64,000 nucleotides of DNA from Cliona cf. orientalis (taxonomy: Eukaryota; Porifera; Demospongiae; Clionaida; Clionaidae): NCBI GenBank assembly GCA_963930775.1, contig OZ005690.1, positions 13,852,411 to 13,916,410 on the forward strand, read 5' to 3'. Positions 49,473 through 61,961 of the stretch are shown piece by piece. Made by a program: the position numbers and the translations under genes. A model generated the notes under the pieces. It ran no database searches, had not been told where the DNA came from, and saw only the letters and a list, made by a program, of their open reading frames with translations. Each line of letters opens with the position of its first letter. The stretch's first letter is position 1.

Positions 49473-51704
49473 TTACTTTGAATCTGCTGGGCGATAGGCT
49501 GTATTCTTCTTTAACGCTACATGCTCTTGCTCAGATGGAGGTATCACTTCATCATACATTACTTTAGGCTTCTCCGTATTTTCTCCTTTCAAATTTTTCT
49601 CAGTAGGTGGCAGAACATCATCGTACATCACAACTGGACGTTTAGGTTTCTCTGGCAAGTCATCCGGCTTAGTCTCGGACCTACTTTTATCCGAATCTTG
49701 CTCGATCAATACATCATCGTACACAGCTATGGGACGGCTTATTGCCATTTTAGCTTGTTCAGAGGGTGGATGCATGTTGTAGTATGTTTCTCTGCATCTA
49801 GGAGAGGGTGTTGGCCTTCGTAGCACAACGCGTTTCTTTCTATTCTTTATCAGTTGACATTTTCGACGTGAGCGATTACAGCAGAGTCCAATCGTGAAGA
49901 AGAGAAGTGCAATAAGCACTGCTTCAGAAAATGCCACTGCTATAGCTATTTGGGCATCTTGACTGAGTATATTGTTATCTGTATTAAAATTAATAACACT
50001 GATTACTTCATGCTTTCCCCCTATTGTTACTACTCTGATCTAACCATGAAATTTGAATCTGATTCACTATGGTGACCCAGAAGGTCACTTGAGATTAATG
50101 ATTAAGAAATTTCAAAACCAAGGCTAACAATATTGCTATGGTGTTATATTATTACCTGACACAACTGCACAAAACTCAGCAGGATTCGGGTCCCATTCTC
50201 CTTGATTATTACAAACTGCTACTGTTATGTTCTCTTCTTCTAAATCATGTGCTGATGCCTGGCAGATAAAGTTCACAACGGCTCCATCAATTGTGCTGAT
50301 ATAGGGAAAGATAAGACCACTAGGGGGAGGAGATGGAGGACCACAGTTTGCTGCAGTAATTGTAAATTGTGAGATAGAAAACACTTGATAGTTTCAGGCT
50401 GATACTGGCATGGAATAATCGTAACTGCTAATAATATCCCAACACAAAGAAGTAATTATTAGTAGGCATGTATGTCTCTCACCTATGCATTTCACCTCCC
50501 GAGGGTCTGGTTCCCATACTCCATTCTCCATGCAAGTCGATCTATGTGGTCCACTGAATGTCTGTCCAGCTAGACAGCTAAATGTGGCATTAGTCTCAAT
50601 CACAGCTGGTTCGTTGTCCAGCAATACACTCACAGAATCATCAATCATTGGCAGATGGAGAGGATGAGTGCATTTGACTATACATGATACCAAGAGTATG
50701 TATTATTCTTATGTTCAATAATTAAGGATTACAATGGACACGCTCACCAAAATATAACACAAGCGTTGTAGTAGCATTTCTGTATCCACAGAGGGTAGCT
50801 ATAATGCTTACATTGTACTGAGTGTTGTACGAGAGTTGCAATTGAACTGTGGTATTTTCAATGAATGCAATATTTTTTGATTGTGGAATCGTGACAACAG
50901 TGTAGACTGTGATATTTCCCGGGCGTTCTGGGCTCCACTCTAAAAGCACTGAAATACTCTCCATTCCATTTTCCAGCACTTTCATTTCAACATCTGGAAC
51001 CTCTGGATCGGCTATAGAGAACAATAATAATGTCCAAATTATTCATTGCAAGTTAGTCACAATAATCTATCCAAAATTAATATAAGATGAATCATATTTT
51101 GTATTCTACTTCAACCTACTAATATGTGGATTGATAATACTCATTGTTGCCACAGATGTACTTGTTTCGACAAGTAAACTTCCAGGATCAGTACAGTTCA
51201 CCTTGACAGATCTTAGATTAAGCAATATGGTGGGTATAGTAAGTGTTGATATCAGTGGGTTCGAATTAAGAGCTGAATTTCTAGTAAAAATAAAGAAGTG
51301 TTGACTGATCATGAGTTGACGCATAGAGTTTATCTGGGTAGATGTAATTAATACTCTTCTGTTTATGCTTTGACCCATTGTTCCTGCTTCAAAGACTGTC
51401 ACATTCCATTCCAAGACACTAAAATTATTCGTGCTGCATTTGAATGATGGTTGACTTCCAGGACAAACCGATATATCTCCAGTAGGCGATAATAATACTC
51501 GAGACTCTATAATTGTAATAATTGTTGCCAAGAGTTATGATAATAATTATACTAGCTACATATATAGTATTATAGCAATACTAATTCTTAAGACATTAGC
51601 GTCTCATAATGGATCGATCTAGAGAACACCTTCATCATGCACTTGCACTTACCTGTGCGTATACTTAGTAAGATAATTAGCGTAAGGAGTAGCTGGTACA
51701 TCAT
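49473..51704 (-). CDS. Receptor B4: Ig-FN3-CCP-CCP-TM with repeated YDDV/YDEV tail
   Basis: The exons are 51704-51653, 51506-51120, 51011-50748, 50677-50483, 50350-50156 and 49978-49473, giving 532 codons. Signal peptide MMYQLLLTLIILL; Ig about 22-146 (CPGSQPSFKC...W...C); FN3 147-234 with LSYNTQYNVSIIATLCG; CCP1 235-299; CCP2 300-364; TM about 375-396. The cytoplasmic part has a basic stretch and then AVYDDV, VMYDDV and VMYDEV, the last two fitting the ITIM consensus. Each sits in a repeated module of about 35 residues (KP-V-YD-V-PP-E), and the C-terminus is KKNTAYRPADSK. This is the most complete class B ectodomain. It faces A3 head-to-head. Confidence 0.9.
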
Positions 51705-52260
51705 AAAGGTTATGACCCAACAAAATTGAAATCAGGATGGCATCATAATCAGTTGAAATGAGCAGCGTCTCCTGAACTGAATACACAATGATGCCAATAA
51801 CTAATGCATTCATATTAAACACAAATGTTTTCTATAACCTTGACTCATTTATGGATGCTATACTTGAGTGGTTACTTCTTGATTTGGTGATCTTTACCCA
51901 TCATGATTGGGGTCACTTTAATGCGACTGCATGCAAGAACTGAATGGAGTGGTATGGTATCGAGATTGGTCAAAACGGTCAAGCGGTGATCATTTAGCTG
52001 GACCATAGCCTCGAATCCAGGTTCTCTTTCCTCTCCCTCCGAAAGTAAGCCTGCATGTGTTCGAGGCTTAGCTGGACGGTCCGACCCCTATACATATATC
52101 TCCAGCACTGGCCGCTGGCCGCCGTTTATCGATACTAAGATCGAGGGCTATGCGTGCATGGTCTGGCCATTTCAGGATAGTGCCTATATCAGTATCATAT
52201 TATGGGAGTGACGCCCTTAACTTGTTTGAGAAGGACGAGAGTTCGATCCACGATTGAAAA
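51705..52260. promoter_or_regulatory. Putative shared 5' region of B4 and A3
   Basis: About 560 bp separate the divergent translation starts of B4 (minus) and A3 (plus). It is locally richer in GC than the introns. I see no confident TATA box or binding-site array, so the assignment rests on gene orientation only. Confidence 0.35.
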
Positions 52261-54080
52261 ATGCGAGTGAGTTTAATTGTCATTCAGGCTATATAGGTAG
52301 ATATCATCCGGTCATACTAAGAAATTGATAGCCGATTTTACTTCATACACAGGCTTATAGCAAGAACCAGCGTATTGATGTAGCACTCATAGCAATGATC
52401 ACAATAGGTATTAAATTATACAGTAGTAAACGAGAGATTTATACTTTTACAATTAAGCCTGATTAAATAAACCACATTTTGCAGGCACAGCTCTATCCCT
52501 ATCCACAATGGGTCATCAGTCAATGAAACTGTCCATTAAAACACCAACACTGTATAATGGCAGCTTTGTATGTTCGGGTGATAAAGTTACGTTTGTATGT
52601 GAGACCAGGGGATCCTCAACAATTGCCTGGAGCAGCGAGGAATATATCGGACCAGGTGGTGCTCAGCTAGTGTTTCCAGCTATAGGTATTCCTAGCTTAA
52701 CAAACCCAATGCGTGGGATTGGAGACACAATAGCTACTTTTACTGTCAACAAGCTAGAAGGAGGAGTACAAGTGCTTCAATCCACTCTTCGCGTTACTGC
52801 CATGTCGATGTACCCCAACCCTTTAGTGAAATGTATACACGGTGATGAGAGCAGTAGGGCTGCCAACTTTAGTGTGATTGGTAAGTACAGGTCCTCCAGT
52901 GGATTACATACCGGGGTAGTTTAAAGAGTCCTGATCATTATATAGGCAATAAAATTATGTGTTTGTCATTTCACTAATATACATGACAATTATACATCCA
53001 TGGCCAAGTTATTTTTGGCTCGTTTAATGCACTGCAGCATTCCCTTTGAAACTTAATTCGTAACGTAGGATTTCTTTAATATTTGGATTGTCATGTGCAC
53101 ATGTCCACTGATTTTATTGTCACAGATCAATGACATGTGATTGTCAACATAATAGACTAAGTATACTTGTATTATTGTTATAGACCAAATTTAGGGCTTA
53201 TAGACTAGAGGGCATGTGAGCAGGCACCTGGCAAAAGTAGTAGAAATCCTCAATATTATCATAATGCATAATGAAATCCAGACAGCAGCTGTGACTAATA
53301 TAATAATTAGTTGCAAACCATTATCTGTTGCTAGAGATAGGTACAAAGGATGCTATAGTACGGCAGTTACATGCCCTCCTCTCCTTTAGGAGTCTATATA
53401 TAAGTCTATAAGCCCTTGGCACCACATGCATTGTACTTGTGGTTCAGATTTCCATTCTGGTGTATTGATGCAGCTCCACCCAACGTACCAAGAAATGTAT
53501 CACTGACTGCAGAGCATACAGCTGAAAACTGTATCAAAATATTAATCTCATGGCGAGGTCCTGACAATCTTGCTGAAGCTCCTGTGAACAATTATACCAT
53601 CTCCGTAATTGGTACAGCTGTTACAAATGGCAGTGTGCAGTCACAATCGAAAATAATAGAGGCTGATGCTATCATCGAACCAGATAGAGACTTTTTGAGT
53701 TCATTCACTGTACCAAACTGTGGCAGATATTTGGTCATTATTCAAGCCACTAATGTTTATGGTTGTGAGAGTCCTATAGATCAAGAGGAAATAACACTTG
53801 AAGAGGATTGTGGCATCACACAAGACTTGGTTTGTATGCCTAGGCCTGAAGCTGATACAGCTGCTTTTAACAATCACTACAATAACAGTACACCAGCTGT
53901 TACAAACAATAGAAATGCCGCAGATAAACCTCAAGGTATACTATAATAGTGATTATTATTGTTAATATATTATGACTATAATAATTCTTTTTCTATACAG
54001 CTTCGATAGGTGTGACCATCTGTGTAATAACTGTCCAGGCCTTTTCTATAATGTTTATGGTGCATCTGGGAGGTGTATGA
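52261..54080 (+). CDS. Receptor A3: Ig-FN3-stalk with bare hydrophobic C-terminus
   Basis: The exons are 52261-52266 (ATG CGA, tentative), 52353-52407, 52485-52880, 53474-53935 and 54001-54080, giving 332 codons in frame. The leader is RIDVALIAMITI; its exon has no usable ATG, and the tiny first exon before GTGAGT fits in phase. Ig about residues 21-152 with TFVCETRGSSTIAW; FN3 has CIKILISW and CGRYLVIIQATNVYGC, followed by a stalk rich in Asn, Thr and Ala (residues about 275-306). The last exon is hydrophobic (TICVITVQAFSIMFMV) with no cytoplasmic tail: GPI signal or tail-less anchor. Divergent from B4 and followed by B5 on the same strand. Confidence 0.8.
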
Positions 54081-54528
54081 TGTTTGACATTTAAAACTGG
54101 GCACAGCTATACATGCAGTGTGTTTCTGCTACACATACACACAGATGTACAGAATACGAGTGTGTACCAGACTAGATGATGACTATAGGCATCAGATACT
54201 GTTAATTTTACAGCTTGTCACAAATGAGTGACTATTAGGCAGTTTTTAATTTTACACCTTGATAATGATGTGTGTGATGCTGATACAATAGGTATGCGTA
54301 GATTATCTTATTATGTTGCTGTAGTAAATCATAAAATTATAATGCATATTGTTGATCATGTACTGTGTGTCATATTAATATTATTATAAGTCATATAAAG
54401 CATACTCAGTCTGATCAATGGGTGCATGTAGAATAATTAATGCTACCAAGGCTGGTGACTATAAAGCAAAAGCCAAAATAAACATCAACCACATAATATT
54501 ATTCACACACTTGGATCTCAATGAGATC

Positions 54529-56760
54529 ATGGCATTTGCAGTAAAAGTGATTGTTTTTCGTGGTATACTGCTGAACTTATTTGGAGTGGGCCAAGGTAAC
54601 TATATTCATAGTTAATTGTATACTTGTACTTCAAATCTTGCATACCACACAAGTGAAATAGGCACCTGAGCTTGAAATACTATTCTGATTTGAAGTACCT
54701 AACTGACTTTGTGTATGTAGACTATTAGCCTATGATAGTGAGGTTGCATTGTTGAATTTGGATAAATAACACTCTGAAGTAGGCATTTGGTTCATCAATT
54801 TGAAATTGTACTCGCTATCACTCAATGACATACAATTTTTGAACCAAATTTTAATACCGATTTCAGAGTGCTATTTTACCCAAATTCAACATACAATCTC
54901 ACTATTACCAATCCATGTATAGAGGTTTAATGAAGAAATTTATATTATGTTAGCAACTATTTGTTCTGGTGAGCATGTTATACTGACATGCTTTTCAAAC
55001 ACGTCAAGTTTTCTTGCTTGGAACATCACTTTTCCGGATGAAACAAATCAAAGGTCTGAACTAAGATACATATCATCTACGGGCCATTCAACATGTCAAG
55101 CACCAAGAACTGCGCTTCACACTGTTTTTCAGTTTGTACGTACATCAATTGCTCCTCTGATCTCCACACTAGCCGTCTATAAGATGTCCTCTTCTTTGAA
55201 TGGAACAAGAGTGACCTGTCTCGATGCAGAAGACAATTACAGCACAATATCATCATCGGTCATCAATGTCACCCAAAACGGTATAGCTAAATTGACTTGA
55301 ATAATGATCTCATAATATTCTTGCTTGTTATAGCATATCTAGATATGTCCTGGCAGGTGGTTTTCAACACGTCAAGTTTTCTTGCTTGGTGTATACAGTA
55401 ACATGACCTATCTATAATAAATAGCTATTTAACTTCAGCTCTGAAGCAGATGACAATTATAATATTATTTGGGCATCAATGAAATAATATTATTATGGGA
55501 ACGGATATAATTATAACTAAACTATTGTGGTTTACTATTGTACCTTGAATATATCTGGAAGGATAGTATATAAGTTGATATTAGTACTTTATGCAGATAT
55601 ACGAGTCAAGAGTCCCTTTCTTGAGGCAAATGAACAACTTGGAACGGAAAATATTACAGTCATCTTGAGGTGGACTGAAGATAGAGGTGCTTTATATGAA
55701 AGTGTTGTCTTACCACAAGCATTCAAAATAATTAGCACTACAAGCATTTTACTAATTCTGCAATACAATGTACCATACAATGTGAGTGTTGCAGTCTCCC
55801 TTTGTGGGCACATCTCAATTGATACACTCAAATTAAATTATGGTGAGGCAACCTAGCTTGTTAATTCTATGCATGACGATATTTGTAATTTTAGTCACCA
55901 TAATTATTATACAGTTAAATGCAGTTATCCTCTTAATCTTCCATACAATGAATCTGTGACAATAGCAAGCTATAGGGAGCCAGCATTAGTAGGCTCAATG
56001 CTGCAATTCAGATGTAAAGATGGCCTCTTTCCAAGTGATATGCTCACTGCAGTGTGCTCGGAAGACGGAAGATGGTACCCTGATCCTACTAAACAGAATT
56101 GCACAATGTCATTAGGTATGACAATATAATTTGTAACATAGATCCACCTACATAATAATAATACGTACGATTATCAATAGAGTTCACAAATATTGCCATA
56201 TATGGGGTTATAAAGACTAAGTTTCTATTTCACAATCATACAATCGTACGATAAAGAAAAAAGTCCCACTAATAAGCATGTGAGTTACATTAAGCATGTG
56301 AGTATTGTATCAGGTACCGGTAGTCATAAGACACATTCATAGTAAGTTGGTAACTCTTAATAGTCAGGGGCTTGTAGAGCCACCAAAGGCGTTGAGGATA
56401 TAGTATACTTCATGACATTATTAAAATGCTACAATCATCAAACTCTTATTATTACAATAATTAATTATAATTGTAGGTCTTTCTAATTCGATGCTAAATT
56501 CAGAAACACTGATAGCAACCACTACTTCATCCATTGCTTCGTTTGTATTGGGCTCGCTAATATTCTATGTGGTTGGGTGCACCTGTGGCTATAGACTTAG
56601 ACACCAGCGAAACAGGATGCTGCGGCCACATGCTACTGAAGTAACTCGAGGGCCTGTTCAGCTTTATGAAGAAATACCACAGTTACGTATACAGCCATCA
56701 GTGAAAGATAACGAGGTTACACTGAATGAAAATTTAGCTTACGATTCTCTGCATCCTTAA
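54529..56760 (+). CDS. Receptor B5: Ig-FN3-CCP-TM with YEEI and LAYDSL tail motifs
   Basis: The exons are 54529-54595, 54954-55280, 55597-55842, 55915-56115 and 56477-56760, giving 374 codons in frame. Signal peptide MAFAVKVIVFRGILLNLFGV. The Ig (23-131) has a short first strand (ICSGEHVILTC, then SFLAWNITFP); FN3 132-213 with LQYNVPYNVSVAVSLCG; one CCP 214-280 (VKCSYPLNLPYN...RWYPDP). TM about 295-317, then a tail with VQLYEEI and NENLAYDSLHP, where LAYDSL fits the ITIM consensus. The CCP matches CCP1 of B4 (KCxxPLxLP), so CCP2 was lost here, the opposite of B2/B3. A foldback element lies in intron 1. Confidence 0.9.
54730..54908. mobile_element. Foldback element in B5 intron 1
   Basis: GATAGTGAGGTTGCATTGTT...CACTCTGAAGTAGGCATTTGG is mirrored, with mismatches, by CCAAATTTTAATACC...CAGAGTG...CAACATACAATCTCACTATT. 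The arms are about 75 bp. It ends some 45 bases before the Ig exon acceptor. Confidence 0.7.
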
Positions 56761-56769
56761 GCTAAAGTG

Positions 56770-58575
56770 TGCATGTGTACTTGACAATACATTGCAAGGT
56801 CAGGTTTTATCCAATATTTTTTAAAATGACTTATTAAGTTAGATTGTGCTGACTCAATCATCTGATATTGTGTGCATTCATTCTTATAATTATCACAGTA
56901 ATATAATCCTCTACTTTATTTGCTCATACACATTCACACACACTCACACACACGACATAGCCATAATGTTGGGTCACTACAATACCTCCATGGCAACTAT
57001 AACCACAATGTAGTACATGTATCCATGTGGTCATGCATGGAGTGGCCATGAGCATGCATGTGACCATAGTATGAACACATGGCCACAGTGTGGCCACTCG
57101 CCCCACACATAATAACAGTGCTCAGTCTGGTACTTCACTCCATTTCTGCTTGTAATCTTCACACGGTGCTAATATAATTAATTTCAACCTATAGCTAGTC
57201 ACTGAGCAAAGTTACCCAGCTGGATACGAGTCAGAGCTAGGCTACTGAGCTCCAATGGCTGTTACAGCACTAGAGAGCTGCAGGCAACCTAATTAGCTAA
57301 CCATGACATGTGGTTACACACCAAATTTAATCTGGCTGTTGGTGGTCAAAACATATACTGCACCAGTACTTATGGAGTTGACGACCTTTACCAACTCAAA
57401 TTCATAAGCAGTTATACTATAATTTTAATTATTCAAATAGGATATCCTCCATCAACACTGAAGAGGAAGCTACAGCTTTCAGTGCCTTAATTGTCTCCAC
57501 CCACATGCACCTATTGTCAGCTAGTATAGACATTCAAGCTGTACATAGCTGCTTGCAAAACATGGTTATAGGTGCAGGGTATGTAGTCAATAGTACCAGT
57601 ACCCTGTTCAGGTATAATGTATAAGGGATGTAGTCAATACTCCTGATATTGAACATGCACAGTAGTATACACAGTGAGCCATGCTATATGCATGCATGTA
57701 GCGGTGAGACCGAGGGTTCTGCACTCCTGTGCATTCATTTAAATTTTAAACTCTCCCCGGCCCATGAATTAAAATATATAATGTTGGGTAAACATGATGA
57801 ATAATAATAATATTATTATTATGATCAATAAAAATACGCCCCATCATCCATGTTTTGGAAAGGGGGTGGGAAAGATAAAATTAATGCAACACACACATCG
57901 CATTTACACACACACATTTTATGGCCAAGGAGTCTAAAAGAGCATGTTAATCTTGATTTGAGCAGAAGCAATATATCTCACAGTGGCATTGATCTTTTTA
58001 TATTTTGGTATGCTGTCTTGCAAGTAACTAGCAGACTAATTATTATTATATCAAGCAAGTGACTAATTTTTCAGTACAGTTATACAATAGGTGATTCACC
58101 ATTAAATTTGGTTCTAGATAGGTGATAATAAACAGCAATGTAACTAAAGGAGATAAGCTTTGCCCAGAAAAAGAGGTACTATCACTTTAAACACGTGGCT
58201 CAGATGAGCTGAGATGGGATAGCGATCAGTATAATAATATTATCCAGATATAATATTATATTTTATCAGTACTGATTTGGAAGGGACGATACGTAGTACG
58301 ACCATGAATTTCAGCAATAGTGCCAACCTTACCATGATTCAGAAGATGGAGAGCGGATGATCGTGGGGATGAGGATAGAATATAATATTATTATTATTCA
58401 CTGTACATGTGATTGACCTAGCACAATGGTTCAACCATCTAGCCAAACAATATAATTACTAATAAAAATATTGAGTGTAACATCTCTGGCTACTATTATA
58501 CACTAGTAATAATAATACAAAAAATGGATTACAGCTGTTGAGATCGATGTTGTTGCATCTGGTACGGGTCTCAGG
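56770..58575. other. Convergent spacer between B5 and A4
   Basis: It holds CACACTCACACACACGAC low-complexity sequence (56930-56955), CATGTGGCCA/TGGCCACAG repeated words (57000-57100), a TTGACGACCTTTACC motif at 57378 and a palindromic AT tract at 57800. No exon is recognised. Confidence 0.4.
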
Positions 58576-58580
58576 CTGGT

Positions 58581-59639
58581 CTAAATAATCAACATACCAC
58601 TCAAGAGGATCAACAGCAGAACCACAATAAACGGACCTGCTTTGTCAATAAACCTTATAATATTATAGCTAGGAGATCAGATATAATAATAATTACTTTT
58701 TTCACTTCTGTTTCCTCCACCTGTAGTTGTATCACATGCCACTGGACATTCCTCCAATTTATAAGGGACGCTTCTTGGGCCACCACGATCACATATATTC
58801 ACCTCACGAACAGTTATGTTGTGTTCCATACAGCCAGAGAGGAAAATAACAGAAGCCATTATTAGCCTATCATCAGAGGTACCACTGATTATTGTATCAT
58901 TAGACACATTCATGTGATTGGCGAAGATTTGATAATGTTGTATTTCATCTCCTGAAATATTGACTGAACTATGCCAAACAGCAGTAGCAATGCAATTGCT
59001 TGTTGCAGGATGTGGCACTTGAAATGCAAACAATTCTTCTGGTATACCAGGATCAGCTAGAATAGTGCCATAATTAAAATTATTAATTATTATGAATTAT
59101 ACATCCTTACCAACCACTTGAAATTCAATGGATCTACTTCTGTCATTCTGATTATCCCCAATACATGTGACGGAAGCCAATGTGTTTGGGTCCCGCATAG
59201 TAGTATCAATTTGGAGTGTCGATTCCAGCACATATTCTCCATTTTCCATACTATAGTTAGCTCGTGTAAGCTTAGCAATTGTTACAGTATTGCCATTAGG
59301 TTTCGGGATAGTTCTGCCTACATGATTCCCATATACAAATGTTAGCATTGAATTTCCCTGCCCAATGTACTCATCACTGCTCCAGGCAATGGACTGCGAT
59401 GATCCCCTAGTTGTACACGTGAACGTGACAATGATTCCGGGACAAACGAATCTGTTTTTGAGCAGGGCCGGATTAGTAGTAATATTGACACTAATAGAAT
59501 CTTGCTGTGCCTCTGTATATAATAACATGACATTGTGTACAAAGAATGCTTCGGTTTGTCAGATGAAATATTATTATCGTGTCAGTATCTTACCAATATT
59601 TTGAATACCGGTACTAGCCAAAACGAGAAACAGTACCAT
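58581..59639 (-). CDS. Receptor A4: Ig-FN3 with GPI-like hydrophobic C-terminus
   Basis: The exons are 59639-59594, 59512-59111, 59056-58697 and 58639-58581, giving 288 codons in frame. Signal peptide MVLFLVLASTGIQN; Ig about 16-149 with VCPGIIVTFTCTTRGSSQSI; FN3 150-269 with CIATAVW, CMEHNITVREVNICDRGG and ECPVAC. The final exon encodes only GPFIVVLLLILLSGMLII, a classic short hydrophobic end, so GPI attachment is likely (inference). It shares the TRGS-x-IAWSS-EYIG signature with A3. It lies on the minus strand between B5 and B6. Confidence 0.9.
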
Positions 59640-60300
59640 CTGAGCAATCTATAAAATTAAATGTTTAATAGTGCATAATATGACAGTCAGCCAGATCACG
59701 AGATAGAAAGTTATCCCCTTTTTCTTATGAGGAACTAAGTTTATTTATTATAAGATATTTACGGCTTAACAAATCTACTATAAGGGACTTGGGTACTATC
59801 TGCTGTGACTAATTAGCTACTCCTTAACAATTTCTAATTATGCGGCTAAATTATGTCCTTGTAGCTATTAAACTATATAGATATTATACACCTACATGTG
59901 TTCACAGAAATTATTATTATTTTGGCAGAAAAATTATTCTGAAATCGCCACAATATTATACAGCATGGCTAGGTGGTGTAGAGTATTGGGATGATCGAGC
60001 TTTATTATGCATGACATTGTATTGTTGAGCAGATCGGGCAAAGGTCGTCACGGTCATAATTATGTGCGTTCGCGTCAACCCACCCCCAAACCCCCCATAA
60101 GGATCTCTGATTTCGCGTGATTATGCGCAGTGCAGTAAGCTTACAGTGGCGCCGTTTTTACGGCTTTTCACACCGTTGAATTGATCATGCATGCTTTTAA
60201 AATCTATTTATGAATGGTTTACCTCGAAAAGTAGCCCGCCAAACACTCAAATTTTGAGAGATCGAGGCTGATCCCAAAGACAAACCCCCGCTAGTCATGA
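59640..60300. other. 5' flank of A4
   Basis: A 5' untranslated exon may splice at TTTATAG just before ATTGCTCAGATGG. No other exon is seen. GGCAAAGGTCGTCACG occurs at 60039. Confidence 0.35.
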
Positions 60301-60302
60301 TA

Positions 60303-60652
60303 CAGTGGCGTGTCCAGGATTTGAAGGAGGGAGGTGCTAAGCCAATCGCGCGCTTTGCGCGCGCGCAAAATTTTAAGCCACGCCCCAAAAACCGTTGACC
60401 ACGCCCCTCGCTAACGCGTTATTGAAGATAGCTGGCTGACAAAGAAGACTGTTTTGGCCAAGTAGCGACGAGAACGAGTTGTTTAGAGAGCGAATTTTAG
60501 AGGCCAGTAAGTTTATTGTTGGTTCTGGCTATCAATTGTCGATTATCAGCATAAACAGTTGCCACTGAGCTACTCAGCCTACTGATCTGGCTGTTGTGCC
60601 AGAGCTGAGGGGGGTGCTCGAGCACCCGGAGTCCCCCTTGGACACGCCACTG
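60303..60652. mobile_element. hAT-like MITE with CAGTGGCGTGTCCAGG ends
   Basis: CAGTGGCGTGTCCAGGA at the left is mirrored by CCTTGGACACGCCACTG at the right, a termini type common in hAT-like MITEs. The flanks share TGATA, but a full 8-bp duplication is not visible. A GCGCGCTTTGCGCGCGCGC tract lies inside. It is non-coding. Confidence 0.75.
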
Positions 60653-60659
60653 TGATACG

Positions 60660-61380
60660 TACCCAGCCCCTGACTACTTTGAATTGCCATAGCTGAACCA
60701 TAGATTATAATATCACCCTGCATCGATACATAATTTATGGATGAACAAGCCGAAGACTCACCATTGTTGCGGTTTATATTCGTCGATTGGCAATCAAATC
60801 TGCAGATAGACCTCCTGCGGTCATGCACTTAAAAATGATGATATTATTATACGATCGCTTGCATTATCAAAGAGTCTATGATAGATACAATGTAGATAGA
60901 ATCTGATAGATTTTTTATGTCACGAATTAATAATGCATTGGGCCAGAATGTGTCCCATGTTGATTAATTGTTGTTATTGTTATCACTTTCTAATTTCCTT
61001 TCCGGATTGGTTGGGAAATTTTTAGTTTATACACCATCAGCATCAACAACCAGAGTTTCATGGTATGTATTGCTTACGTATACAGTACTGAACTAATATG
61101 GAATCCTTGCAACATCACATTATACAATACCATACCACTTCTAGGCTATAGTTATAGATACTTTGTACTTATAGTCAAGAGCTTTATAATAATTATTATT
61201 ATACGTATCAAAAATAGACAGACGATGGGTTACAAGAAAGTAACGAGTTATTATATACGATCTAATTAGTATCTCTAGCTTTAATCACACTTAATTAAAA
61301 ACAATTAAGGCTCAAGCATCACTCCATCCCACACTTTGCACTGCTTCTCATTCAATAATGTACCAGCACTTGCTCCACTT
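60660..61380. other. Intergenic stretch, 3' of B6
   Basis: No exon with domain support. Unremarkable sequence between the hAT-like element and the B6 stop codon. Confidence 0.35.
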
Positions 61381-61958
61381 AGTAGTTACGGTGCCAGTTC
61401 ACACCGACCATACACTACATTACTCTTCAACTGAATTTCCTGCTTCAGAATCTCATCTTGTGACCGTGATATCGGCTGCATAATAGTTTCATACACAGGG
61501 CCAGGGGAGGAATTTCGTGGTGAATTTATGATGTCGTTGATAGTTATCTCTCGATTTGGTATCCTTCTGTATTTTCGACCACAGATACAGCCAATGATGA
61601 AAAAGATTGCTACCAGCACAGCAGCTGATGATGATGCAGTGGTAATTATAGCAATTAAATTGAGTCGTACTCGTCCTGCTGGCAACATGATGACTATGGT
61701 GATAACTATAATGAAGCCAAGTTGATCATAATAATACTAATTTTAATGATGTACCTGTGCATATATGATCTTCAGGATTAGGAATCCAAGTTCCATTGTG
61801 GTGACAGATAGCTATGAACTTGCCTCCTGGCGAAAATCCTTCCTTACAGCCAAAGCTTAACACTGAGCCTTCCAGTGTAGTTGTGTAATCTACTACAATG
61901 CTAGAGCTATTGATAAATGAATCCTGACAATCAGCTATAATAATAGTGCATGCGTGCA

Positions 61959-61961
61959 TGC

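Noticed and set aside
52190-52262. tRNA-like GAGTTCGATCC sequence
   Set aside because: It looks like a T-loop, but I cannot pair acceptor, D or anticodon stems around it.
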